This document shows positions 11,341-22,095 of a stretch of DNA of 64,000 nucleotides, piece by piece. The position numbers and the translations under genes are program-made. Each line of letters opens with the position of its first letter. The stretch's first letter is position 1. The stretch spans positions 62,001 to 126,000 of the forward strand of contig JAVIAB010000160.1 in assembly GCA_032433765.1 (NCBI GenBank), in the 5' to 3' direction. This DNA comes from Megaustenia siamemsis (Eukaryota > Mollusca > Gastropoda > Stylommatophora > Ariophantidae). Under the pieces are notes generated by a model. It was given only the letters and a program-made list of their open reading frames with translations. It had not been told where the DNA came from and made no database searches.

Positions 11341-11385
<45 letters not shown>
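11341..11385. repeat. (TA)n microsatellite
   Basis: About 22 TA units, ending exactly at the left end of the hAT-like MITE. A short TA run (12196-12206) lies on the other side, so the MITE probably inserted into one TA tract. Confidence 0.9.
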
Positions 11386-11388
<3 letters not shown>

Positions 11389-12195
11389 TGGAGTAAACTG
11401 GTTTTGAGGTCTGGGCTATCGCTGCCATAATAAATAAAGACATACATTATATTCAGTAGGCTAACATGAAGTAATATTTGCTAATGACATTACTACATTT
11501 TAAATTACTTACTTATTTATATGTAAACTCTATCCGTCTTGTTTGGGACGAAAATGACTCGATGACTTTGTCATTGAAAGTAATGTTGGGTAGGTTTCTA
11601 AGTTTCTGAAGGAATGATTTCTCAATGGACATTATTGCTAAACCAGATAAGCGTTCTTATGAATGAGTTGAGCGACAATAAGATTTGATCTCTTGAGTGC
11701 AGAAAAGTTCTTTCTAAAGATTCTGATGCGAATAACGTAGTTATAAATAGGTTAGGAATATCCTGTAATCAGACATAATTTCACTTCCATTTTGTGACGA
11801 TTCTGATTGGCTAGAGCTAAAAATAACCCATGAAACCGAATTCCTCTAGCGATAGCTTTCGCCGTATTATTTTGGCGGGAATTTTTGAATGTCTATGTCA
11901 TTAATTCTAAGTCCGAGAGAAGAGAACTCTACCGCTGCTTATTAGCGGTTTCATGCACTATTTTTTAATTAGTAGTTTCGGTTTCATTCACAAACGTTAT
12001 AGTGGCCATAGGAAAACATTGCTTTAATAAATGTAAATCAAAGCAAATAAATCATATTGGCCTACGAAATGTATAATAAAATATTCGAAAATGTGTAATA
12101 GAATTATTTTTAAAAAATATAATAAATTATCATTTCCTTTTGTATTTCGTAAATATGTTCAGGCTACCGACAGTAGCATAGAGAATACGCCACTG
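11386..12195. mobile_element. Non-autonomous hAT-like MITE in a TA tract
   Basis: The left end reads CAGTGGAGTAAACTGG and the right end is the inverse complement of CAGTGGCGTATTCTC, giving CAGTGG(A/C)GTA-type inverted termini common in hAT MITEs. Both ends abut TA repeats, so an 8-bp duplication of alternating TA is possible but cannot be proven. The 810-bp interior is AT-rich with no transposase frame. It contains short inverted motifs around gaaaccgaa and ttcggtttc (about 11834-11986). Confidence 0.65.
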
Positions 12196-12439
12196 ATATA
12201 TATATATGTGTGTGTGTGTGATCGTGTGTGGTCGTAAAAGGTCTATACTCTAGATAATTATGGTGCCTTAAGTATTATTTAACAATGACTGCCAAAATAT
12301 AATGTATATCCAGAGACACAGTCACATACAACATAACCACACATAAACTTCTACACTCAAAATGCAGATCCTGAAATAAGCAAACTTAGTTAAAGCTTAC
12401 AATGGTGACACACCGCTGGTAAGTATAGATTGATTTGAA

Positions 12440-15400
12440 TCAGCAATTTTATGTACCCTAGCATGTACCTATTTTATTTACTATATTATGTACTTATTTT
12501 ATGTTCCCTAGTATGTACCTATTTTATGTACCCTAACATGTACCTATTTTATGTACCCTAACATGTACCTATTTTATGTACCCTAACATGTACCTATTTT
12601 ATGTACCCTAACATGTATCTATTTTATGTCCCCTAACATGTACCTATTTTATGTACCCTAGCATGTACCTATTTTATGTACCCTAGTATGTACTTATTTT
12701 ATGTCCCTTAACATGTACCTATTTTATGTACCCTAGCATGTACCTATTTTATGTACCCTAGCATGTACCTATTTTATGAACCCTAGCATGTACCTATTTT
12801 ATGTACCCTAACATGTACCTATTTTATGTATCATAACATGTACCTATTTTATGTACCCTAGCATGTACCTATTTTATGTCCCCTAACATGTACCTATTTT
12901 ATGTATCATAACATGTACCTATTTTATGTACCCTAGCATGTACCTATTTTATGTACCCTAGCATGTACCTATTTTATGTACCCTAACATGTACCTATTTT
13001 ATGTCCCCTAACATGTACCTATTTTATGTATCATAACATGTACCTATTTTATGTCCCCTAACATGTACCTATTTTATGTACCCTAACATGTACCTATTTT
13101 ATGTACCCTAACATGTACCTATTTTATGTATCATAACATGTACCTATTTTATGTATCCTAACATGTACCTATTTTATGTACCCTAGCATGTACCTATTTT
13201 ATGTACCCTAACATATACCTATTTTATGTCCCCTAACATGTACCTATTTTATGTACCCTAACATGTACCTATTTTATGTCCCCTAACATGTACCTATTTT
13301 ATGTATCATAACATGTACCTATTTTATGTACCCTAACATGTACCTATTTTATGTACCCTAGCATGTACCTATTTTATGTACCCTAACATATACCTATTTT
13401 ATGTCCCCTAACATGTACCTATTTTATGTATCATAACATGTACCTATTTTATGTACCCTAGCATGTACCTATTTTATGTATCATAACATGTACCTATTTT
13501 ATGTACCCTAGCATGTACCTATTTTATGTCCCCTAACATGTACCTATTTTATGTATCATAACATGTACCTATTTTATGTACCCTAACATGTACCTATTTT
13601 ATGTCCCCTAACATGTACATATTTTATGTCCCCTAGCATGTACCTATTTTATGTACCCTAACATGTACCTATTTTATGTACCCTAACATGTACCTATTTT
13701 ATGTCCCCTAGCATGTACCTATTTTATGTACCCTAACATGTACCTATTTTATGTACCCTAACATGTACCTATTTTATGTACCCTAGCATGTACCTATTTT
13801 ATGTCCCCTAACATGTACCTATTTTATGTACCCTAACATGTACCTATTTTATGTACCCTAACATGTACCTATTTGATGTCCCCTAACATGTACCTATTTT
13901 ATGTCCCCTAACATGTACCTATTTTATGTCCCCTAACATGTACCTATTTTATGTACCCTAACATGTACCTATTTTATGTACCCTAGCATGTACCTATTTT
14001 ATGTACCCTAACATATACCTATTTTATGTCCCCTAACATGTACCTATTTTATGTATCATAACATGTACCTATTTTATGTATCATAACATGTACCTATTTT
14101 ATGTACCCTAGCATGTACCTATTTTATGTCCCCTAACATGTACCTATTTTATGTACCCTAACATGTACCTATTTTATGTATCATAACATGTACCTATTTT
14201 ATGTACCCTAACATGTACCTATTTTATGTACCCTAACATGTACCTATTTTATGTACCCTAACATGTATCTATTTTATGTCCCCTAACATGTACCTATTTT
14301 ATGTACCCTAGTATGTACTTATTTTATGTCCCTTAACATGTACCTATTTTATGTACCCTAGCATGTACCTATTTTATGTACCCTAGCATGTACCTATTTT
14401 ATGAACCCTAGCATGTACCTATTTTATGTACCCTAACATGTACCTATTTTATGTATCATAACATGTACCTATTTTATGTACCCTAGCATGTACCTATTTT
14501 ATGTCCCCTAACATGTACCTATTTTATGTATCATAACATGTACCTATTTTATGTACCCTAGCATGTACCTATTTTATGTACCCTAGCATGTACCTATTTT
14601 ATGTACCCTAACATGTACCTATTTTATGTCCCCTAACATGTACCTATTTTATGTATCATAACATGTACCTATTTTATGTCCCCTAACATGTACCTATTTT
14701 ATGTACCCTAACATGTACCTATTTTATGTCCCCTAACATGTACCTATTTTATGTATCATAACATGTACCTATTTTATGTATCCTAACATGTACCTATTTT
14801 ATGTACCCTAGCATGTACCTATTTTATGTACCCTAACATATACCTATTTTATGTCCCCTAACATGTACCTATTTTATGTACCCTAACATGTACCTATTTT
14901 ATGTACCCTAACATGTACCTATTTTATGTATCATAACATGTACCTATTTTATGTACCCTAACATGTACCTATTTTATGTACCCTAGCATGTACCTATTTT
15001 ATGTACCCTAACATATACCTATTTTATGTCCCCTAACATGTACCTATTTTATGTATCATAACATGTACCTATTTTATGTACCCTAGCATGTACCTATTTT
15101 ATGTATCATAACATGTACCTATTTTATGTACCCTAGCATGTACCTATTTTATGTCCCCTAACATGTACCTATTTTATGTATCATAACATGTACCTATTTT
15201 ATGTCCCCTAACATGTACCTATTTTATGTCCCCTAACATGTACATATTTTATGTCCCCTAGCATGTACCTATTTTATGTACCCTAACATGTACCTATTTT
15301 ATGTACCCTAACATGTACCTATTTGATGTCCCCTAACATGTACCTATTTTATGTCCCCTAACATGTACCTATTTTATGTCCCCTAACATGTACCTATTTT

Positions 15401-15853
15401 ATGTACCCTAACATGTACCTATTTTATGTACCCTAGCATGTACCTATTTTATGTACCCTAACATATACCTATTTTATGTCCCCTAACATGTACCTATTTT
15501 ATGTATCATAACATGTACCTATTTTATGTACCCTAGCATGTACCTATTTTATGTCCCCTAACATGTACCTATTTTATGTACCCTAACATGTATCTATTTT
15601 ATGTACCCTAACATGTACCTATTTTATGTACCCTAACATGTATCTATTTTATGTACCCTAACATGTACCTATTTTATGTACCCTAACATGTATCTATTTT
15701 ATGTACCCTAACATATACCTATTTTATGTCCCCTAACATGTATCTATTTTATGTATCATAACATGTACCTATTTATGTACCCTAGCATGTACCTATTTTA
15801 TGTATCATAACATGTACCTATTTTATGTACCCTAGCATGTACCTATTTTATGT
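12440..15853. repeat. 25-bp satellite-like array, about 3.4 kb, with higher-order duplication
   Basis: Roughly 137 units of 25 bp: atgtacctattttatgtacc followed by ctaac or ctagc. Frequent variants are 'tgtcccctaac' and 'tgtatcataac'. Rare variants recur in the same order at a large offset. The gtatgtacttattttatgtc unit and the atgaaccctag unit (12776 and 14401) are both 1,625 bp apart, and tacatattttatg (13616 and 15241) is also 1,625 bp apart. This shows a segmental duplication of 65 units. No coding potential. Confidence 0.95.
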
Positions 15854-16284
15854 AGGGAAAATTTAAAAAATACCGAAAAATGGTATGTTAGAAGCTTTAC
15901 GTGATAAGTGGACGACACAGACTAAACGACGTTTCGGCCCAATAGGCTATCAGCAGGAACAAACAACAAAAACAAACACACAAAACTAATAACAAAACAT
16001 TCAAAACAAAAATATTCGAAATATGTCTATCCTGTGTGTATGAAAAGGAAATGGTAACAAAAGTGTGGCTGTCGTGAATGTGCAAAAAAGTGCACAAATG
16101 CACACCGAACCAGAGGAGTTCACACAGGGGTCCGTGTGCAAACACAAAGGAGAAAGAATATAACAGTAGACTAACAGGTGCTCAAAAGGCCATAAGAGTG
16201 AGATGTCTGAGAGTGGGGCACAATAAAAACAAAACAGTAGGGAACAGGCAAATAATTGCAATGCTGCGGTAAAGCTGGTAGCAA
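15854..16284. other. Degenerate Penelope-like terminal sequence and unclassified flank
   Basis: At 15921-15950 'acgacgtttcggcccaatag' resembles the GACGTTTCGGCC...CAG signature of the PLE termini next door, but the core is degraded. The rest, including acaacaaaaacaaacacaca-type A-rich sequence, carries short frames only. A 26-bp segment here (about 16238-16262, gtagggaacaggcaaataat...) has its inverse at 16419-16445, on the far side of the first PLE terminus. Confidence 0.45.
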
Positions 16285-16414
16285 GGAGCCAGTGGTGGGG
16301 TGTGCTAAACACTCCAAGGTATGGTGACAGCTTTACAAATAAAGAACACAACACAATACTGACGTTTCGGCCTGTGGCCTTCTTCAGAATACAGGGACAA
16401 CGACAACAAGCGGT
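16285..16414 (-). mobile_element. Penelope-like element 3' terminus, minus orientation
   Basis: A 130-bp segment, the reverse complement of 16560-16689 apart from very few differences, and nearly identical to the 3' end of the PLE at 63682-63811. The 3' end of the element is at 16285 (ggagccagtggtgggg on the plus strand). It contains a hammerhead-like core at 16356-16392. It carries no coding sequence. Confidence 0.75.
16356..16392 (-). ncRNA. Hammerhead-like ribozyme motif (candidate)
   Basis: On the minus strand: GUAUU, CUGAAGA, A-GGCC-ACA-GGCC, GAAA, CGUC, AGUAU. This supplies the CUGANGA and GAAA core blocks, a four-pair stem II and a possible five-position stem I (one or two G-U pairs). 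Stem III is only the palindrome ACGU with no loop, so activity would need a dimer. Hammerheads are known in PLE terminal repeats. The extra A between CUGAAGA and stem II is a weak point. Confidence 0.45.
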
Positions 16415-16559
16415 AAAGTATTGCAATTATTTGCCTGTTCCCTACTCAATTGATATCGCTGCTACTTTATGTTTGTTTAACGTCATTCATCTCTGTGTAC
16501 TTTAGTTAGAACCATTTCCACTCCGTTCTTGATCATCTAACATGTAGTAATTGTGCTTC

Positions 16560-16689
16560 ACCGCTTGTTGTCGTTGTCCCTGTATTCTGAAGAAGGCCAC
16601 AGGCCGAAACGTCAGTATTGTGTTGTGTTCTTTATTTGTAAAGCTGTCACCATACCTTGGAGTGTTTAGCACACCCCACCACTGGCTCC
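16560..16689 (+). mobile_element. Penelope-like element 3' terminus, plus orientation
   Basis: 130-bp inverse partner of 16285-16414, with similarity to the 63.7-kb PLE extending left to about 16526 (atctaacatgtagtaattgt). It ends ccccaccactggctcc, as in the complete PLE. The two arms are separated by 145 bp. Confidence 0.75.
16582..16618 (+). ncRNA. Hammerhead-like ribozyme motif (candidate)
   Basis: Same 37-nt motif as 16356-16392 in opposite orientation: CTGAAGA at 16587-16593, GAAAC at 16606-16610, GTC at 16611-16613. The predicted cleavage site is after this GUC. Confidence 0.45.
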
Positions 16690-16889
16690 AAAACAAAAAC
16701 AAATGAGGGGTAAGGAGCACAGAAAAAAGGTATAGAGGAGAACACCGAAGTGTCTCATAATGGACTAGAGGAGAACTATAAATAGCATGGCATAGTAGAT
16801 AGACCAAAGATCCCAAATATGATGGCTATGCAAAAGGGAAGGAGCAACCAAAAGGAAACTATGTGTAGGCCCTATGAGTGTGATACTTC

Positions 16890-17022
16890 GGACTTACCGA
16901 TCTACCTGAGGATGACCTCTCCAGGTTTATCGACTATATTGGTGGCTATCACATAGCTATCAAGTTCACATCTTGTATATCCACTTCCTCTGTCACCTTC
17001 CTAGATCTTATTGTTTCTTTTT
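16890..17022 (+). pseudogene. Penelope-like reverse transcriptase fragment
   Basis: The frame from 16908 reads EDDLSRFIDYIGGYHIAIKF then TSCISTSSVTFLDLIVS. This matches the conserved region just after the catalytic box in PLE reverse transcriptases (…FLDVTVS-type motif). It breaks into a T-rich run at about 17022. It is probably part of the same PLE debris as the termini at 16285-16689. Only about 45 codons survive. Confidence 0.6.
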
Positions 17023-17440
17023 TCTTTTTTTTTTCTTTTTTTTGTGAAAATAGTTAAATGGAAAAATGGCTATTTAATGAATCAATCAATGATTGTAAAT
17101 CTATAACCGAGTCCAGACTGCATTTACATCAGGTCAAACCTGGAGAAGCCTGAATACTGAAAGAATTGCTGCCTGAGGGTACACAGAAAAATAAGAAATC
17201 AACACTGAACATGAGTCGTCAGTCTTCACATACTGAGGGACATACATGAGATGAAATCTCAACATTGTGGACGTGTTTGATGTGCAGTTAGGATAATTCG
17301 TCAACTAAACTAAACAAAGCACTGGTTATTTATTTATCGAATGATAAGATAAAGGTGTTCGTTACAAAGAGGGAGATAAATGTTCATGGTTGCAGGATTC
17401 CCTTTTTATAGTAATGCATTTGTAATACTAGTCAGTCTTA
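17023..17440. other. Unclassified sequence with T-rich start
   Basis: A T-rich tract (to about 17043) and then AT-rich single-copy-looking sequence. No gene or repeat family recognised. Confidence 0.4.
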
Positions 17441-17720
17441 ACATATAGATGTGAATCATGGACAATATGACAACAAACAAGAAAATCACTAGAGTCTGTA
17501 GAAATGTGATGTTACGAAAGAATGTTGAGAATACCATGGACAGCTAAGAAGAGTAATGAAAACGTTAAGATAGAAGGAAGCAAAGAGAAAATATACCAGA
17601 CAGCTTAAGAGAATGGCTTGGGAGAAAGTGAACAACAGAAATGATAAATAACTGTTGAGATCGAAAATTGTTCACCTACGCCAGTAATGCTGGTACTTGA
17701 TAATGATTTGTAATACTGAC
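17441..17720 (+). mobile_element. LINE-A 3' fragment, internally deleted
   Basis: Parallels the LINE-A copy at 28620-29240: 'gtcttaacatatagatgtga', 'atcactagagtctgtagaaa', 'aataccatggacagctaaga', then the 3' end. Compared with that copy, the segment encoding the FFGHVMRRE...TTGKI region is deleted. Ends near a TGATAATGA remnant of the usual (TGA)n tail. Confidence 0.7.
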
Positions 17721-18715
17721 ATTCAAGGGGCAATAACTACAATATTTTATGCAATAACTATCAAAACTTTTATTTGGCGTCCTGTTGCTATGCGACAAAT
17801 GACAAGTGCGGTTGAGGCTAGACAGACAGTAGATACTTAAGATTTAAGATACTATACTATACTATACTAAAAAGGTGACAAAATTGTGACTATACGAGAT
17901 GGCAAAGTACAATAGTACATTATGAGGACAGTGAACAGGCTATAAGATCAATCACATATTCAATGGCTACAACAAGTGTTTTTCTAGCTTTTGTGTAATA
18001 TTTCCGTTGATATTTATTATTACTAAAATTATTAATTAAAATAATTATACTATTTACTTAACAACTAAACAAAACACTAAACACAATATTTAATAAAATA
18101 AAATTGAATATGCAGAATAAGCAATTTACAGGTGCTCCGTTTGGATTCCAAACAACAAGGTCAGTCGTTACTTGTGAGTCAGTACCCATTTGATTTCATA
18201 GCTTTCACTTTCGTCCTATCTGAATTTGTTGAACCTAATGTCTGTGAAGACTGAATTATTTATTTTTATATTTCTGAAACACCTACTATTCTCCTCTGTG
18301 TAATTTACCAGTTTAATGTCATATATAATTTCTGTTCGCAGCAATGTCCCCTTGCACTCTCTTTGGTCATTCTCTAATCTGTCACTTTAAGATACCCAAG
18401 TTAGGAATACCCTAAACCTACTCTAAACCTAATTTAACCCATAAAATTAAAATCACAAAAACGAGAAACTAAAGAAACAGTTCATACATTCAAATGCAGT
18501 CACTGTGAGTCACTCAAGCACTCAAGAGAGATCAGTCATTTAGAAGAAATTATTTATGACGCTAAACTTGTAAATTACCCTATTCTGTTCTCTAATAATC
18601 TTTTAAATATTTAGTTTAGCTATCATCTTTACAATCTACACTAAACAACAGCGCTGAAAGAAGAATGAAATATCCCCTGTACTGGGGTTCTGAATACAGT
18701 GAGAACATAAACTCT
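17721..18715. other. AT-rich intergenic or intronic sequence, nothing recognised
   Basis: About 1 kb with no tandem array, no transposon signature and no supported open frame. It may be older intron sequence of the host gene if that gene extends upstream. Confidence 0.4.
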
Positions 18716-19195
18716 GAACTGTTTCCAGCCTATTCCTTCAACTTTGATATCCAGTTGTAAGTCTTGAGAATTTTTTTTTCCTTATGATAATAGTTTTAGT
18801 CTTTTTGATATTCATGTCTAATCCATGTTTTTTGCTTCCATGTTTATTTCATTAAGTAATTGTTGTAGATCTTCAGAATTTTCTGCTAGTAAATACAGTA
18901 TCTTTAGCATTTCTTAGGTTATTGATTGGTTCATTCATTGAGTGCCATATCCACATCGAAGGTTGGCCACCATGGAGCGCCATTCTGCTCTGTATCTTAA
19001 TTTGATGGTGCAGGTTGTCATAGGCTAACCTGTCCATCTTTTGATGTTACTCGTCCATGTTTCTGCACCATACAGGAATATTGAAAAGATATAACATTTT
19101 GCTATTCTTAATTTTAGTCCTGGTACTGTTTGTTTTGATTTTAGGTTATTGATTATATTTCTATTAATGTTTAAGCCTGGTATCTCTGGAGTATT
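18716..19195 (-). mobile_element. LINE-B fragments, rearranged, minus strand
   Basis: Two minus-strand LINE-B pieces are juxtaposed. 18716-18935 corresponds to the segment around the catalytic box (…LLAENSEDLQQLLNE..., KKTKTIII). 18936-19195 contains the 3' end (RVEWRSMVANLRCG-type sequence) joined directly to the KMLHFLNIPVWC... region by deletions. It abuts a plus-strand LINE-B at 19196, so this is an inverted junction within one family, compatible with a 5'-inverted insertion followed by further rearrangement. Confidence 0.65.
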
Positions 19196-20127
19196 GATAT
19201 AAATTGATATAAAAAGAGGAGTAAGACAAGGATGCATCCTATCACCAAGCTTGTTCAATCTATACACTGAGCAAATCTTTAAAAGCATCACCGTGATGCC
19301 AGGCCTAAACATTAATGGAAATATTATCAAATATCCTAAGATATGCTGATGATACTGTACTACTAGCAGAAAATCCTAAAGATCTACAACAATTGCTTAA
19401 TGTAATAAACATGACAAGCAAAAAATATGGACTAGATATGAATATCAAAAAGATTAAAACTATGATCATAAACAAAGAAAATTCTCAAGACCTACAATTA
19501 AATATCAAAGTTGAAGGAATACATCTGGAGACAGTCCAGAGCTACAACTACCTTGGACATACTATAACCAATGATGGAAAATGTATAACTGAAATAAACA
19601 AAGAATAGGTATGGTAAAAAGTAATTTTAATGTCATAAAAATATACTAACATCAAAACCAATAACACCAGGACTAAAACTAAGAATAGCAAAATGTTACA
19701 TCTTCTCTATATTCCTGTATGGTGCATAACATGGAAATTAGACAAGAAAATGGAACAGAAAATTGAAGCCTTTGAAATGTGGATATATAGAAGAATAGGT
19801 AGAATTGGATAGAAAGAAAAGAAAACAAACGATTAAGTTTTAAAACAACTAAAAATGAAAAGAGAACTACTAAACACAATTCAAACAAGACATATGAAAT
19901 TTTTGAGGCATGTTAAAAGACACAATAGCCTAATAAAAGTAATATTGGAAGGGAAAATACAAGGTAAAAGAGGCAGAGGCAGACCAAGACTAACATGGAC
20001 GAGTAACATCAAAAGATGGACAAGTTAACCTATGACAATCTGCACAATCAAAGCAAGAGACAGAGTAGAATGGCGCTCCATGGTAGCGAACCTTCGATGC
20101 GGATGCGGCACTCAATGATGATGATGA
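19196..20127 (+). mobile_element. LINE-B, RT palm to 3' end with (TGA)n tail
   Basis: Encodes IKRGVRQGCILSPSLFNLYT, YADDTVLLAENPKDLQQLLN, SYNYLGHTITNDGKC, then the frame-broken C-terminal half through to the 3' end (EWRSMVANLRCG). The tail is atgatgatgatgatgat. At least three frameshifts and stops occur, for example just before the YADD box and after EINKE. Matches the better-preserved copy at 33768-35455. Confidence 0.8.
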
Positions 20128-20799
20128 TGATATTTTCTGTGATGTTTTTAAAGATTTGTTCACTGTATAGATTGAACATTCAAACAAAGATACAGGACCA
20201 CCAATAATGCAGAGCGAAGTGGAGGACACAATTCAACACATGAAAAGAGGCAAAGCTCCAGGTCCGACAATATAACAATCAATGAGGTAAATGCATTAAG
20301 AGAGCTAGGAGTACAAGTCATAACAAAACTAATCAATGAGACATATAACACTGGACACATGCCCGAAGATCTACTAAAATCTATCTTTGTAGCCATACCA
20401 AAGAAATCAAGCGCCACTGATTGTGAAGACCATCGTACTATTAGTCTCATGAGCCATATGATGAAACTATTACTAAGAATCATCATGAGACATGTAAGAA
20501 ACAAAATAAAACCAGAAATTAGTGAGGAACAATGTGGATTTGTGGAAGGAAAGGGCACCAATAATGCAATATACATCTTAAGAACATTGATAGAAAGAGC
20601 TATAGAGGTAAAGAAAGATCTATATATATGCTTTATAGACTACACATAAGTATTTGACAAAGTAAAGCATGTGGAAATAAACAATATGCTGGAGAAATTA
20701 AAGACTGATGGCAAGGATCTGTGAATCATAAAAAAACATGTACGGGCAACAAACAGCAGCCATACGAATTAACAACCAAACAGGGCAATTTCAACTTTA

Positions 20800-20859
20800 T
20801 CTACCTACCCACCACCCACCCACCCACCCACCCACCCACCTACCTACCTACCTACCTAC

Positions 20860-20952
<93 letters not shown>

Positions 20953-20955
20953 GTT
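20800..20955. repeat. (CCCA/CCTA)n and (TATC)n tail of LINE-E
   Basis: cccacc and ctac units pass into about 22 tatc units (to about 20950). It abuts the LINE-E 3' end (ttcgttcgctcgaag), so it is the GATA-type 3' tail of the inverted element, later expanded. Confidence 0.9.
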
Positions 20956-20970
20956 CGCTCGAAGTATTGT

Positions 20971-22056
20971 CTATATCAGCAATGTCATTTCCTGTATGAA
21001 TTTTACTTTCTTTTGTAATTCTTGCAGTGGCCCATATAGTTTTGTCTGTAGTGTTGTATCTATGGGCCAATGGATTTTCCTCAGTCTACTATATTCAGTG
21101 CAGTCTTGAAGTATGTGTTCAGAAGTCTGGGGTGCCTGTCCACATGTACAAGTAGTTGATGTGCCAATCTTGAATTTTGTATACATGTGACTATGGAGTC
21201 GATTGTGTCCTGTTCTTAGGCGTATAATGATAACTTGTTCATATCTATTCATATTATGAAAGGCATCCTGATTTGGGGCTTGTGATCCTCTGATTGATTT
21301 GATTATCTGTTTCTTATGATGGTATGTAACCGGTGTATCTAGTTGTGTGCCTGTTGAACCTCCCTTTGCCAACTGATCTGCTTTCTCATTTCCTGGTATT
21401 CCACAGTGAGATGGGATCCACTGCAGGGCAACCCTGTGGTGCTTGCAGAGTTCAGTCAATAAGGTCTGCAGATGTGGTAATTTTCTGGATTGTAGTGCCT
21501 GGAGTACTGATCTTGCATCTGTCAAAAACACTACAGGCTGTGGGCTAAGATTACTGTTCAGCAGTTTTTCTATCGCCAACTTCATTGCTTGTATTTCTGC
21601 ATCATAATTGTGACAATATTTCCCTGTTGCTATTTTATTCATATCCCTAGTGTTATTTGGGTACTCTATATATGCACCTGCTCCCCCATTCTTTACTGCA
21701 TTCTGTGCTGATCCATCTGTGTACACAAGGATCCATAGGTCTTGTGGGTATTTTTCATCCTGGAAACTGAGAGTTATTGTTTTTCGCTGTAGACTATTTT
21801 GTTCCTCTTTGTCAACTATTCCTTTCACTTCTGTTTGTATTTGAACTGATAATCCTGATTCATCTGTCCAGGGAGTCTGTTCTGGTATGGGCAGAAGGGG
21901 TTTAACAACTCTTGGCATGTCTGGTGTTTGTCTACTAATACGCTTGGCTTGGTGGATAAAACTGCCTCTCTTAAGTCGTCCCAATGCAAGATTTTGGAAT
22001 CTGTCCTTCATTGGATGTCTCGGCATGCATGCAAATTTTTCTGCCTGTATCAGCAC
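20971..22056 (-). CDS. LINE-E RNase H and C-terminal region, open frame of 361 codons
   Basis: An open frame covering the end of the LINE-E polyprotein. RNase H motifs are VYTDGSAQNAVKNGGAGAYI (first D near 21717), DAEIQAMKLAIEKLL (E), VVFLTDARSVLQAL (D) and WIPSHCGIPGNEKADQLAKG (final D). The C-terminal zinc-knuckle-like TSTTCTCGQAPQTSEHILQD follows. RNase H would remove template RNA during target-primed synthesis. The frame is uninterrupted but separated from RT by the element's frameshifts. The first Met is not a real start. The same region in the copy at 39456-40840 is about 97% identical by eye. Confidence 0.85.
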   Translation of the reverse strand: MLIQAEKFACMPRHPMKDRFQNLALGRLKRGSFIHQAKRISRQTPDMPRVVKPLLPIPEQTPWTDESGLSVQIQTEVKGIVDKEEQNSLQRKTITLSFQDEKYPQDLWILVYTDGSAQNAVKNGGAGAYIEYPNNTRDMNKIATGKYCHNYDAEIQAMKLAIEKLLNSNLSPQPVVFLTDARSVLQALQSRKLPHLQTLLTELCKHHRVALQWIPSHCGIPGNEKADQLAKGGSTGTQLDTPVTYHHKKQIIKSIRGSQAPNQDAFHNMNRYEQVIIIRLRTGHNRLHSHMYTKFKIGTSTTCTCGQAPQTSEHILQDCTEYSRLRKIHWPIDTTLQTKLYGPLQELQKKVKFIQEMTLLI

Positions 22057-22095
22057 TTTTGTGTCTCTCCGTTCTCTCAGTGCTGGTATCCTCCA

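Noticed and set aside
15921..15956. Fourth hammerhead-like motif on the minus strand
   Set aside because: The GAAACGUC end is kept, but the other core block reads CUGAUAG instead of CUGANGA and stem I does not pair, so it is at most a decayed remnant.
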